Shown here: piece by piece, positions 20,501 to 30,164 of the stretch
Numbering within the stretch: the stretch's first letter is position 1
How the letters are laid out: every line of letters begins with the position of its first letter
Assembly (NCBI GenBank): GCA_016719815.1
Contig: JADJYK010000013.1
Coordinates: 124,001-188,000, forward strand
From: Chitinophagaceae bacterium
Lineage (GTDB): Bacteria; Bacteroidota; Bacteroidia; Chitinophagales; Chitinophagaceae
Direction of reading: 5' to 3'
DNA: 64,000 bases
The notes under the pieces: generated by a model
Told to the model about the DNA's origin: nothing
The model's database searches: none
What the model saw: the letters and a program-made list of their open reading frames with translations, nothing else
Position numbers and translations under genes: made by a program

Positions 20501-20669
20501 CAACCGACATTTTTGTTCCCTTGATATTTACGGTAGCATTAGCGAGGGGGGCACCTGACTGATCAGAAACCACACCAGATACTGTTTTGCCCTGGGCTAA
20601 AACAGCCAGCGAAGAAAGAACAAGCACAATGTTTATTGCGGCTGCTCTCAGAAATCTTAGACTTCTCAT
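17511..20669 (-). CDS. susC: SusC/RagA-type TonB-dependent outer-membrane oligosaccharide transporter
   Basis: About 1052 residues from ATG 20669; this start gives the signal peptide MRSLRFLRAAAINIVLVLSS, while an in-frame TTG at 20690 adds seven unlikely residues. Order of domains: carboxypeptidase-regulatory-like domain (GKTVSGVVSDQSGAPLANAT), the Bacteroidota TonB-box region (SEVVVIGYGTTKRSDVSSA), the plug (LPVTGIDQAIQGKVAGVTV, LRVRGVTTINANDPLIVIDG, ASAQAIYGSQAANGVVLITT) and a 22-strand barrel. It imports mannooligosaccharides together with SusD. It is the first gene of the mannan operon, divergent from the AraC regulator. Frame intact. Confidence 0.95.
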   Translation of the reverse strand: MRSLRFLRAAAINIVLVLSSLAVLAQGKTVSGVVSDQSGAPLANATVNIKGTKMSVATDANGLFKITVPSTAKALVISYVGAKPKEFSIEGVTNIVAALEVTDTKLSEVVVIGYGTTKRSDVSSAISSVKSKDLKDLPVTGIDQAIQGKVAGVTVMNNSGQPGGGVSLRVRGVTTINANDPLIVIDGVVFTSNTKSNAGYAGLGGSDGQTGNSFLATLNPNDIESIDILKDASAQAIYGSQAANGVVLITTKKGKAGEGKISYDFYFGQQSVQKKLDVMNLREYAQYQNEVLPLLGGTLNPDFKDPSILGEGTDWQEAMFRRSNMQSHQLSFSGGKDKTTYYLSAGYLNQEGILIGSDFKRYSTRFSLDNQLKKWMKVGVSANASRSIQNVTLADAAEGTIWWGTVQSPLIPVKNLDGSWGGGQPIGGLAYDKLDNSIARSYMRGNTSTSTNVFGSLYADVEFLKNFSFRNEFAYSLSLFNNLAFSKSGNIGNTTLRSQVFDYRGNGYYWAFRNYINYNKSFGSHNISATAGHESQYNYWESLNGKKVDLQNNIIDISSGSSDQKTWELNGGKNESSIESFFGRANYTYSNRYSLSLSLRADASSRFFDKNKWGYFPGVSAAWTVTNEKFAENMLDVMNFLKVRVGYGSVGNQNLPSGSPNPPYTSQVSFWPGPVGFGTSSYLYGIPNPDLTWESVITKNAGFDASFLKSRIELTVDFYKKTTSDMMIIGTGPRLIGVGDQWDDLKGPVINVGQMSNTGVDISLNSTNIKNKNFTWKTNFIFSHFKNKLDNLAASTASLTGKLYYDNYTISFTKPGYAVGSFYGLVTDGLYRTMDELNNSLPQFGYSVDQTHTWLGDIRFKDVGGSDGKPDGVVDEKDITFIGSPLPKFTYGLTNSFNYKNIDFSFFIQGSHGAKIFNFLRWQLEKMDNPYYNQLGTVMDRYTETNTSGSLPRFTNTNVNNVYMSDRYVENGSYLRIQNVTLGYRLPASILSKVKLSNVRLYLTVQNLHTFTDYSGYDPEIGAYNNNIRLMNVDAGHYPNPRTFTIGANVEL

Positions 20670-20893
20670 ATAGCAAATAAATTTTGCCAAAAATTAAACC
20701 GATTGCATTACTTAATAGTAATACTATTTTAACTATAATTTATATTTTCAGCACCTGATTTTTATCAAAATCTCTACTTTTTTAGCAATACTGCTATGAA
20801 AAAGGATCAAGTTCTATAAACACAAAGCAATCAGACTTATAATACTTTTTTATCTCATTTTGTATAGCTTTATATTTAAATGACAAATCTTCT
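20670..20893. promoter_or_regulatory. Divergent control region between susC and the AraC gene
   Basis: 224 bases, very AT-rich, between divergently transcribed susC and an AraC activator. Promoters for both must lie here and the regulator probably binds here. I could not pick a convincing Bacteroidota -33/-7 pair or a clean operator repeat by eye. Confidence 0.55.
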
Positions 20894-21772
20894 ATGCAAA
20901 AAAATATAATGCGGGAGATAACACCCCTGACGAGCGGCGATTGCTTTACCATATTCAGCCGGGTTAAATCAGACTTTGACTTCCCGCTCCACTACCACGA
21001 GGAACTGGAACTTAATTTTATAATGAATGCCAGGGGAGCCAAGAGAACCATTGGTGACCATATTGGTGAAATTGATGACCTGGAACTGGTATTGGTAGGC
21101 TCTAACCTGCCCCACGTATGGCAAACTTATAAATGCAAAAGCAAGGAAATAAAAGAAATCACCATACAATTTCACAAAGATCTGTTTGATGAAAAATTTC
21201 TCAGAAGAAACCAGCTGAGCTTTATCCGGAAAATGTTTGAACGCTCCACCAGGGGCATATTGTTTTCAAAAGAAACGATTGTCCAGATAATGCCCAGGCT
21301 CACTGTTCTGGGACAAAAGCAGGGGTTTGATTCAGTGCTGGAACTGCTTTCCATCCTGCATGATTTGTCTGTTTCCAGGAATATGCATACACTATCCGAT
21401 GCCACTTTTAGCGGAGCCGAGTTTTCATATAACAGCCGGAGAATTGATAAGGCCTTTGAGTATATGAACCAGAAGTTCCAGAAAAACAGTACTCTTGGGG
21501 AAGTGCCAAAGCTTGTAAATATGACTGATGTTTCCTTTAGCCGCTTTTTTAAAACAAGAACCGGCATTACCTTTATTGACAGTTTACTGGAACTGCGCCT
21601 TGGACAAGCATCAAGAATGCTGATAGATACCACACAGTCTGTTTCGGAGGTGGCTTATAATTGCGGATTCAACAACATTTCAAATTTTAACCGTCTGTTT
21701 AAAAAGAAAAAGGGATGCACCCCGAAAGAGTTCAGGGAAAGCTATAGCTACGGTAACAGGGTGTTTATTTAA
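20894..21772 (+). CDS. AraC-family transcriptional regulator of the mannan locus
   Basis: 292 residues from ATG 20894 (ATG 20909 is an alternative). The N-terminal cupin domain shows FDFPLHYHEELELNFI and LVLVGSNLPHVWQ, the usual sugar-sensing fold. The C-terminal part carries the two AraC helix-turn-helix units: LGEVPKLVNMTDVSFSRFFK and VSEVAYNCGFNNISNFNRLF, ending KKGCTPKEFRES. Divergent from susC, so the likely activator of the operon in response to a cytoplasmic mannose-derived ligand (inferred). Most mannan loci of Bacteroidota use hybrid two-component or ECF systems or AraC types like this one. Confidence 0.9.
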   Translation: MQKNIMREITPLTSGDCFTIFSRVKSDFDFPLHYHEELELNFIMNARGAKRTIGDHIGEIDDLELVLVGSNLPHVWQTYKCKSKEIKEITIQFHKDLFDEKFLRRNQLSFIRKMFERSTRGILFSKETIVQIMPRLTVLGQKQGFDSVLELLSILHDLSVSRNMHTLSDATFSGAEFSYNSRRIDKAFEYMNQKFQKNSTLGEVPKLVNMTDVSFSRFFKTRTGITFIDSLLELRLGQASRMLIDTTQSVSEVAYNCGFNNISNFNRLFKKKKGCTPKEFRESYSYGNRVFI

Positions 21773-22011
21773 TATCCGTACTTATCTTATATTTCTGCAT
21801 TTCTTTCCTTTTGGAAAATTTGCCGCCTCATACGGTGTCATCGCCCGGTGACAGGATTGTAAAAACAAAAGAGCAATAATTACCAAAAACAGAAGACGTT
21901 TTTCATAGATAACAGATTAAGATGTGAAAATAAGTTTCTGCATTTAAAATACAACAGAAAAATACGACTGAAATTTTCTTTGCTTATATGAAAAATTACG
22001 CCTGTTTATTC

Positions 22012-22348
22012 CTTTAAAAAGCATCCGTACCGCATAATGCGAAACGGGATGCACCAAACGTCACTCTGCATTATTTTATCAATCACACTTTGTTATATTC
22101 TTTTCTTTCACATATTGTATAATGTTGCCGGCATTTCCTGTAATAGAAATAATTGTAAAATGGGTTTCAATTACTGACCCGCTCATACAGCCTGGCCCGG
22201 ATTCTGTATGTTCAATATATACTTATAACTCACCGGTGTGGCTTTCCATCTTTTTCACGTTCAGGGCATAGGCTGCGGTCTTTACATTGCCGGCATCAGG
22301 TATTCCAATGACTAACTATTTAATAAACCTGACCCAAATCATTGGAAT
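22012..22348 (-). pseudogene. Degenerate small gene of unknown function with its own 3' hairpin
   Basis: In the roughly 700-base space between the AraC gene and nrdJ, the minus strand reads as coding-like protein ending at the TGA at 22079-22081: PDAGNVKTAAYALNVKKM, then after an in-frame TAA the run VYIEHTESGPGCMSGSVIET continuing to NIIQYVKEKNITKCD. No good start codon is seen; a TAG lies upstream at about 22315. About 27 bases past the stop is a hairpin (GCATCC 22021-22026 with GGATGC 22047-22052) followed on the minus strand by TTTTT, like a terminator. Just upstream, ATTCCAATGA (22302-22311) and TCATTGGAAT (22339-22348) form a perfect 10-base inverted repeat. I do not recognise the protein. 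It could be a broken small gene or a chance open stretch. Confidence 0.35.
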
Positions 22349-22383
22349 GGATTTAAAAAACGAAGTGCCTTATAAGGTATTTT

Positions 22384-22417
22384 TTTCAAAAAAACCGTCC
22401 CGCATAGTGCGGGACGG
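22384..22417 (-). terminator. Intrinsic terminator of nrdJ
   Basis: Perfect 10-base stem CCGTCCCGCA (22395-22404) / TGCGGGACGG (22408-22417) with a 3-base loop, followed on the minus strand by eight T. It lies 57 bases after the nrdJ stop. Confidence 0.9.
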
Positions 22418-22473
22418 CAGGAGAATTCGTGGGTACTTTCTTTATTTGGTTTTCCTTCCTTTCTTTAACCCTG

Positions 22474-25400
22474 TTAGCTGCATCCACCCTGGTTTCCACA
22501 GTTCAGGCATTTATAGCAAGTGCCGCTGCGCATCATGATGTGGCCGCATACATTACAGGCAGGTGCATCACTTTGCATATTGCGGGCAGATGCACTGAGA
22601 GCATCTAGTCCTGCTTCTGCTTTTACTGATTGTGTGCTGCGCTGTGTTTTTGCCGGTTGTGGCGCCACCGAACCTGATGATGGCGCTATTCTTACGCTTG
22701 ATAGTTCCTGGTCTTTTTTATCATATTCCAACTGGCTGGATGCTATATCGTCCCAGTCATCATTACCTGTATTCAATACTTCTGGTTTGTCAAGTATATG
22801 AACAAGATCTGTACGGCCCAGGTATTCATAACCCAATGCCCTGAAGATAAAATCAACAATTGATGATGTGGTTTTAATATTCGGGTGTTCTACAAATCCG
22901 CTTGGGTCAAACTTAGTGAAGGCAAACTTGTCAACAAACTCTTCCAGCGGCACACCATACTGCAAACCGATAGAGATAGCAATGGCAAAGCAGTTCATCA
23001 TGCTGCGCATGGTAGCTCCTTCCTTAGCCATATCAATGAATATCTCTCCCAGTGTTCCATCGCTGTATTCACCAGTACGAAGGAATACGGCCTGCCCGTT
23101 GATTTTTGCCTTTTGGGTAAATCCACGGCGTTTCGCCGGTAATGTCCTTCTTTCTACAATACTGGCCAGTTTACGCTTCAGTTTTGTATCAGGCGAAGCC
23201 TGCACCCTCTTCTGCACTTCTTCCAGCAGTTCTTCAACAGTAAGTTTTCCTAAATCAACAATCACCGATTCCTGTTGCTGATCCCTGACTACCGGCACCG
23301 CTTCTGCCTTCAGCGTTTCTTCTTCTGTTTTCTTCTTCTTATCTGATTTATTGCTGAGCGGCTGCGACAGTTTAGAACCATCACGGTACAATGCATTTGC
23401 TTTCAATCCCAGCTTCCAGCTCAGGTGATAAGCATCTGCTATTTCATCAACCTTAGCTTCATGCGGCAGGTTGATGGTTTTTGAAATAGCACCGCTGATG
23501 AATGGCTGAGTGGCACCCATCATACGGATGTGTCCATGTGCATGTATATACCGCTGTCCTTTATTTCCGCATTTGTTAGCACAGTCAAATACTGGCAAAT
23601 GTTCTTCCTTTAAACCCGGGGCACCTTCCAGCATCATGGTTCCGCATACATAATCATTGGCCGCTTCAATCTGCTCATCGGTAAAGCCCAGTGCTTCAAG
23701 CAGGCTCCATTCAAAATCATTGTACTGTTCGGATGTAAAGCCCAGTCTTTGCAGGCACTCTTCACCCAGTGTGTATTTGTTAAAGACAAAGCCGATTTCA
23801 AAAGCAGTGAGAGCAGCAGCATCAAGGCGTTTTATTTCGTCAGCGATAAAACCTTTTTCACTCAGCGATTGATGATTAATATGCGGTGCCCCTGCAAATG
23901 ATGCAGAACCGGTTGCATACTTAATAATTTTTTCCGCTTCTGCATCTGTATATCCAAGATTCTTTAATGCAGTGGGTACAGACTGGTTGATGATCTTGAA
24001 ATAACCACCACCAGACAACTTCTTGAATTTAACCAGTGCAAAATCAGGCTCTACGCCGGTTGTATCGCAATCCATTACCAGGCCAATGGTACCGGTTGGG
24101 GCAATAACAGTTGCCTGTGCATTTCTGTAACCATATTTTTCACCCAGTTCCACTGCATCATCCCATGCTTTGCAGGCAGCTTTCAATAAATAGTCAGGAC
24201 AGTATTGTGCTTTTATACCCATTGGCTTCAGACTCAGTGCTTCATACTCATCTGCATCGTAAGCGGCAAGGCGATGGTTACGCATTACCCGCATCATGTG
24301 CGATTTGTTCTCTTCATATCTTGGAAAAGCGCCAAGCACTTCGGCCATCTCTGCTGATGTTTTATAAGCAATTCCTGTCATGATGGCGGTGATAGCACCG
24401 GCAATGCCTCTTGCTTCTTCACTGTCGTAAGGAATACCGCTTACCATCAGCATTGTTCCCAGGTTGGCATAGCCTAACCCTAATGTTCTGTACTCGTAGC
24501 TCAGTTGTGCCACTTCTTTGGAAGGGAACTGTGCCATCAGCACTGATATTTCCAGTACAACCGTCCACAGGCGGCAGTTGTATTCATAGCCTTCCACATC
24601 AAAATGGTTGGTTGCAGCATCGTAAAACTTCATCAGGTTGGCCGATGCAAGGTTACAGGCAGTATTGTCGAGAAACATATACTCAGAGCAAGGGTTGGAT
24701 GCCCTGATGGGTCCGCCTTCCGGACAGGTATGCCACTCATTAATGGTAGTATCGTATTGTGTACCGGGGTCAGCACAACGACATGCTGCATAAGCTATCT
24801 GGTTCCATAACTCACGGGCAGGAATTTTTTTCATCATCCTTCCATCCATTCTGCCTTTCAGTTCCCAGTCGCCATCTTCTTCCAGTACTTTAAAGAAAGA
24901 ATTGGGAATGCGGATGGAGTTGTTGGAGTTTTGTCCGCTTACTGTTTTATAAGCCTCGTCTTCATAACCAGACGGATAGCCTGCAGCAATTAATGCTCCC
25001 ACCTTCTTTTCTTCCTCCACTTTCCAGTTGATGAATTCGACAATTTCAGGATGGTCTAAATCAAGGCAAACCATCTTGGCTGCCCGGCGGGTAGTGCCAC
25101 CGCTTTTTATTGCACCTGCGGCCCTGTCGCCTATTTTCAAAAAGCTCATCAGGCCGGAAGAGCTGCCGCCGCCGCTCAGTTTTTCGCCTTCACCACGGAG
25201 GTTGGAGTAGTTAGTACCTACACCAGAACCATATTTAAAAATTCTTGCCTCACGAACCCACAAATCCATAATACCGCCTTCATTTACCAGGTCATCATCC
25301 ACACTAAGAATGAAACAGGCATGCGGCTGCGGACGTTCATAGGCATTTTTTGATTTCTTCAGTTCGCCATCGTTCTGATCCACATAGTAGTGGCCCTGTG

Positions 25401-25862
25401 GCTTGCCGGTAATGCCATAGCTTTCATACAGGCCGGTATTAAACCACTGCGGACTATTGGGCACGGCCATCTGGTTTAAAATAGAATACACCAGTTCTTC
25501 ATAAAAAACAGTAGCATCTTTCTCTGATGCAAAATAACCGTAACGTTCGCCCCAGGCTTTCCAGCCGTTGGCCATACGGTGTGCCACCTGCCTGGCCGAG
25601 GTTTCTCTGCCCAGGCTGCCATCAGCCTGTGGCACGCCTGCCTTACGAAAATATTTTGTGCAAGAATATCAGTAGCAATCTGGCTCCATTGTTTGGGCAC
25701 TTCTACATTGTTCATTTCAAACACTGTTTCGCCGCTTGGATTACGGATTACGGAAGTACGATAGTCGTACTCAAACAGGTCATACACACTTATATCGTCA
25801 CGGGTAAAGCGACGGTGAAACTGCAAGCCGCTTTTTGCGGATGCTTTGGTTTTGGTAGCCAT
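22474..25862 (-). CDS. nrdJ: Adenosylcobalamin-dependent (class II) ribonucleoside-diphosphate reductase, one frameshift
   Basis: Reduces ribonucleotides to deoxyribonucleotides using B12. ATG 25862 starts MATKTKASAKSGLQFHRRFT. An indel near 25655 joins ..DILAQNIF to RKAGVPQADGSLGRETSARQ; from there the frame is open to 22474, giving about 1130 residues. Visible motifs: HACFILSVDDDL (first redox Cys region), SNPCSEYMFLDNTACNLASANL with the N-C-E active-site trio, APTGTIGLVMDCDTTGVEPD (PTGTI phosphate site), a TSCPD-type domain near the C-terminus (SIGLQYGVPLEEFVDKFAFT) and a final zinc-ribbon/redox tail CNVCGHIMMRSGTCYKC plus CGNQGGCS. No B12 riboswitch was recognised upstream. The break in such a core gene is more likely a consensus error than true loss. 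Confidence 0.9.
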
Positions 25863-26429
25863 AACTAGAAATCGAATTTATCGGGGTTAGTACTCTTAGT
25901 ATTTGTTAACGTCCTTACGAAAATATTTTTTAGTATCTATACTTCATAGCCTGAAATATTCACATTCTGTGGATAAGGAAAGTGGATAAACCCCTAAAGC
26001 CCTGCTGTACTGCATCCGGCGGTTTTTGCACACCCAAAAACAGTTTGAGGGGAAATTTTTTTTGGAAATATAGCCGCCTGTTACTAAACAAATTTTTTAC
26101 CAATGAAAAAGGGATAATACCGGCATTTTATACAAAAGGGTGGGAAAAATACCATGCTTTGTGATAGCAAAGTTGGATATGTGTATTCCGTCAAATAAGT
26201 TTGAAAGTAAATACTTATATTTATACGGTAATATTTCATTTTATGAAATATCTTCTTCCTTATCCCTTCCGCTTTGCAAAAGGGAGTTTTTTCCGGTTGC
26301 CGGTTCGCTTATGTTACACCTCTAACCAGCAACACCAACCACCATAGCCAACGGGTTTTAAAGATCAGTTTTGTGTGGATTGAACGTGGATGACCCAACG
26401 GGGTAATATTCACTACAAAAACAATTAAA
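25863..26429. other. Non-coding spacer upstream of nrdJ
   Basis: 567 AT-rich bases between divergent nrdJ and the lipoprotein at 26430. Only short, unconvincing open frames are seen. The nrdJ promoter must lie near 25870-25960. No B12 riboswitch, tRNA or repeat was recognised. Confidence 0.5.
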
Positions 26430-27609
26430 ATGAAGGTTCAATCAATAAAATATACTTTGGCAATTCTATTTGTCACAATAGCATTAATTACAATTAATAG
26501 TTGCAAAAAAACAGACAGAAGTAACAACAATAACAATGAGGCTGCTATGGCCAGGGAAAAGCCATACAAGCCACTATTGAAAGATATGGACGGATAACAG
26601 CACCGGTAATTATGCGGGTCAATCAGCCAGCTTCTTTTGTTTCGTATAAAATACAAACGGGCAAATGATGGCCTTTAACAACGGCACCAATGGTATTGAA
26701 GCTGTTTGCGGGCAATACAACTGTTCAACTGCACCTACTGCCAATGATTTATTCGTTTCATACACCCTGCAATATGTAAGATGGTACTATACATGCGGAA
26801 CAGGGCATGACCTGACTGCCACATGGAGAATAAGTGTGCCTTACTCTCTTTTATTGCAAGACCCTAATGGTGATGACTACAGTTTTGGCCGCATACGTAT
26901 CAGAAATGGTGGAACAACCTTAGTGACAAGCAGTCTGCTTGGCCAGAACAATCTGCTTATTGTAAATAATGGTACAGATCCAAACTGCAGTTCTAATACA
27001 CTATATACTGTTACTTATACCTGGCACGATGTTTCTGACAGCTATTTTCCTGACAATTATATTCAGTGTTCTTTAACCATCTATAATCATTGCTCTGTTA
27101 CAGGGAATATTAATGCGGTGGGTTACACAGACGGATGTCCGGGCCCATCTTCGATGGGAGATGTATTCACACATCCCTGCGACAGGGTTGACCAGGCTTT
27201 TGTAAATCCAAATAACGGGCCCAATAACTGTGCAACTATTGCAGGTGCCTATGTTGTTTGCACCCCGCCAAGTGGGTTTACGGGAACTGATGAACACCAG
27301 GTTGAGTATAGACCTGTTACAAACACCTCAAGTGATTTGTGGGAGAATCAGGAAAACGACCCATACAATCAAAATTACAGCGAAGTTCAGCTTGGAAAAA
27401 TTCCTGGCACAGGAGACCCGGGCACCTCAAGTCGGACATTGAATTCTTATACCGATGTTCTGTATTTAAGAGAAATGACACCGAACTCGGGCAAATGGAT
27501 TGTACGATACCGAAATATTTACAATTCTGGTTGTTCTAATATATATACTGCACCACCTCCACCTCAAACTTGGGGAGGAAACTGGCATCAGGAAATATGG
27601 AACTTGTAG
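26430..27609 (+). pseudogene. Secreted lipoprotein of unknown function, reading frame interrupted
   Basis: ATG 26430 begins a lipoprotein signal (KYTLAILFVTIALITINSC, then KKTDRS) with an Asn run. This frame stops at 26597. The following DNA still reads as protein in another frame (STGNYAGQSASFFCFV, then TAA, then NTNGQMMAFNNGTNGIEAVC), which is the frame that runs open from 26665 to 27609. So at least one indel plus one stop separate the signal peptide from the 314-residue body. The body is rich in Asn, Thr, Tyr and Cys (pairs such as CGQYNCST, YYTCGTGHD, CPGPSSMGDVFTHPCD) and looks like an extracellular, disulfide-bearing protein. No family recognised. A strong terminator follows at 27630. 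Confidence 0.55.
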
Positions 27610-27629
27610 CTCTTGTTTACTAATAAGTC

Positions 27630-27665
27630 ATGCAAAGCAGATTTAACTATCTGCTTTGCATTTTT
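27630..27665 (+). terminator. Intrinsic terminator after the lipoprotein gene
   Basis: Perfect 13-base stem ATGCAAAGCAGAT (27630-27642) / ATCTGCTTTGCAT (27649-27661), 6-base loop, ending in TTTTT. It separates the lipoprotein from the next secreted protein. Confidence 0.9.
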
Positions 27666-27678
27666 CCAATGAATAAAA

Positions 27679-30064
27679 ATGAATAAAAAAGTAATCTTAA
27701 ATATCCTTGTCTCATTTATCACAGCTATTTCATATAGCCAGCAAAAATTCTGTGCTGATTCCAGCATCAGGATAAAGTATAAAAGTGGAAATCCAAACTA
27801 TTTTTTGGGTGGTGCATTTTACCCGGATACAAATGGATATAGTATGCTATTAGGCGCATACAATAATGCAACATCAACTGAGAACGGAATGATTATTGCC
27901 AAAAATAACTGGGGAGACAGTATTTACTGGTCAAAAAAATACACTTCCATCACAAATGTTATATTATCTGCCCATAATATTATTAAAAATTCAAACGATG
28001 TTTTGCTAGTTACCGGAGAAAGAAAATATCTCGGAAGTACTGATTTTATGCTATGCCGGATCGATACTAATGGCAATATTTTGTGGAGCAGATTTTTCCC
28101 GCTTAAAACAGGACATATTAATTATATTGGCCTCGTAAATAAAAATTCAAGAATCGTTTTTCCCACAAACAATGCCATATACATTTCTTTGCCATTAGAC
28201 AACCTTCAAACAATATTCAAGCTTGATTTAAATGGCAACCTGATTTGGAGTAAAGGACTTTATACGCTGCCTTTATTTTCAAGTTCACCTGTTTATGGAA
28301 TATTTGAAAAAAATGGGGTTATATATTTTACCATGAATAAAATACGGCAGGCTCCCAATACATCAATCATTTACTCTGGCACCATCATTACCGGGCTTAA
28401 TGAATCGGATGGTTCAATAAACGAAAGTGTCCTGTTGAGCATAATTCCTGATAATCTCGCAAAAGGACTGCACTCAATTAATCTTAATTACAATAATGAT
28501 GGTACAGTACTGTTAACAGGCTTTGTTTGTTTATCCCTTCCCGGGGCAGGCATTGAGGCTAACCCCAATACGATGTTTAACTTACAGTTAAATAATGCCT
28601 TCAATCTTATAAGAGGCAATTATTATAAAACAGATATTACATCGGGACTGGCCCTGAGATTTGATATTAATAGTTTAAAACAAAGTATTTTTTATATAAT
28701 AAAGAATTTAACCCTATTAAATACTTTTTAGTCTTCGACAGTACGCAAATATTATTAAAAAGCAGAAAATTTACAATCGCAGGTAATGCAAATGGAGGAG
28801 AAGACATAACCATCGATAATAAAAAAAATATACACATTTATTATAACTATACTCAAAATAATCAAAGCACCCTTGAATATGTAAGGCTAAGTGATATAGC
28901 TATGTCAAATGATTTGAGTTGCTTTGGTATAGACACTGCCAGTATTTTGAACAATTTCCCATATCTGTGACAATTGAACCATTTTCATGGGATATAATTA
29001 ATGATGATGTACTTAACTGTATTCCAGTTAATATAAATACGGAAGTTTTCACAATCACCAAAGAAGTCATCTGCAAACAAGTAAGCTACTGCGACAGCAT
29101 TAAAATACAGGGCAACGCTACTGTGTGCCTGCCCGGTCCTAATGTTCGCTACACCACCTGGCTCAACCCCCAATGCCTTAAAAGCCGTAGCTGGCAGGTT
29201 GATACCAGCTTTGCCACCATCGCTAACTCAGAAGCCGATACTGCCATTATACTGCAGTTTAAAAAAACAGGCAGCTTTTATTTAAAAACGCTGGTTAACA
29301 ACTGCGTGGTGGCCGATTCGCTGCTTATTACTGTTACCGCCCCGCAAACTTCCCTGCAACTCAGCAAACAGGATACCCTCCTGTGTCCCGGCAGCAGTAT
29401 TTCCCTTACTGTTAGCCCGGGTTTTAGAACCTGCCGCTGGCAGGATGGCAGCAGCCTTTTTGCTTTTACCGTTACCACACCGGGGCTTTACACCGTTACT
29501 GCCACCGACAGTTGCGGCAATATCTTTGCCGACAGTGTACGCATACTTGCTGCCGATACCGGTTTTGCGGTGCAGCCCCGTTATAGCATCTGCCCCTTTG
29601 ACTCGGCTGCAGTACTGCTGCCCCCCGATGCGTTTAACATCATCTGGCAGCCTTCCTCATCAGGCCTGCTTGCCGGCAACAGGCTCCTGCTTTTCCCACC
29701 GCAAACAACCGCCTATACCATCCGGCTGCAACGGCCGCCCGGCTGCATCCTGCAAAAAAATACAACTGTGGCTAAAGAAGACTGTCCTGAATGGATTAAG
29801 TTCCCTTCGGGTTTTACCCCCAACAACGATGGGCTTAACGATGTTTTCCGGCCCGCTGTAAGCGGCCATCCGGCTGCCTATGAACTAAAAATTTATGAAC
29901 GCAACGGGCAGCTGATCTTCGCCACTAAAAACCCATTTGCCGGCTGGAATGGCTTGTTTAAAGGCGCTGCCCAAAACAGTGGTGTCTTTGTATTTATCTG
30001 CCAATACCGGTTCCCCGGCAAACCCGAAACAACCAACAAAGGAACTTTTATGCTTGTACGGTAA
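27679..30064 (+). CDS. Large secreted protein with type IX secretion type B (gliding-motility) C-terminal domain, two frameshifts
   Basis: ATG 27679 gives a signal peptide (KKVILNILVSFITAISYSQQ). The N-terminal half has repeated propeller-like motifs (MLCRIDTNGNILWSRFFPL, FKLDLNGNLIWSKGL), as in outer-surface beta-propeller proteins. The frame breaks near 28695 and again near 28965; the stretch between (FNPIKYFLVFDSTQILL ... LSDIAMSNDLSCFGIDTAS) reads well in a third frame, so it is one gene of about 790 residues. The C-terminal half has Ig-like segments (CLPGPNVRYTTWLNPQC; LCPGSSISLTVSPGFRTCRW) and ends with FPSGFTPNNDGLNDVFRP and WNGLFKGAAQNSGVFVFICQ, the CHU_C / type B sorting domain recognised by the type IX secretion system. 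Base composition changes sharply near 29080: AT-rich before, GC-rich after. Confidence 0.78.
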
Positions 30065-30164
30065 TAATCCGCTGCTATTTTTCATTATATATAACAATCT
30101 GCCTGTTATTGAAGTGGGCAATGCGGAAAGTTTTTCGCATTTTTGCAGCAATCAATCAGTCAGG

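Noticed and set aside
17511..20690. TTG start for susC at 20690
   Set aside because: ATG 20669 gives a normal signal peptide; the seven extra residues are not signal-like.
20670..20893. Bacteroidota -33/-7 promoter pair
   Set aside because: Only one-mismatch versions of TAnnTTTG were seen in very AT-rich DNA, which is not specific enough to call.
25863..26000. Cobalamin riboswitch upstream of nrdJ
   Set aside because: A B12-dependent reductase invites one, but no B12-box-like conserved core was found in the leader.
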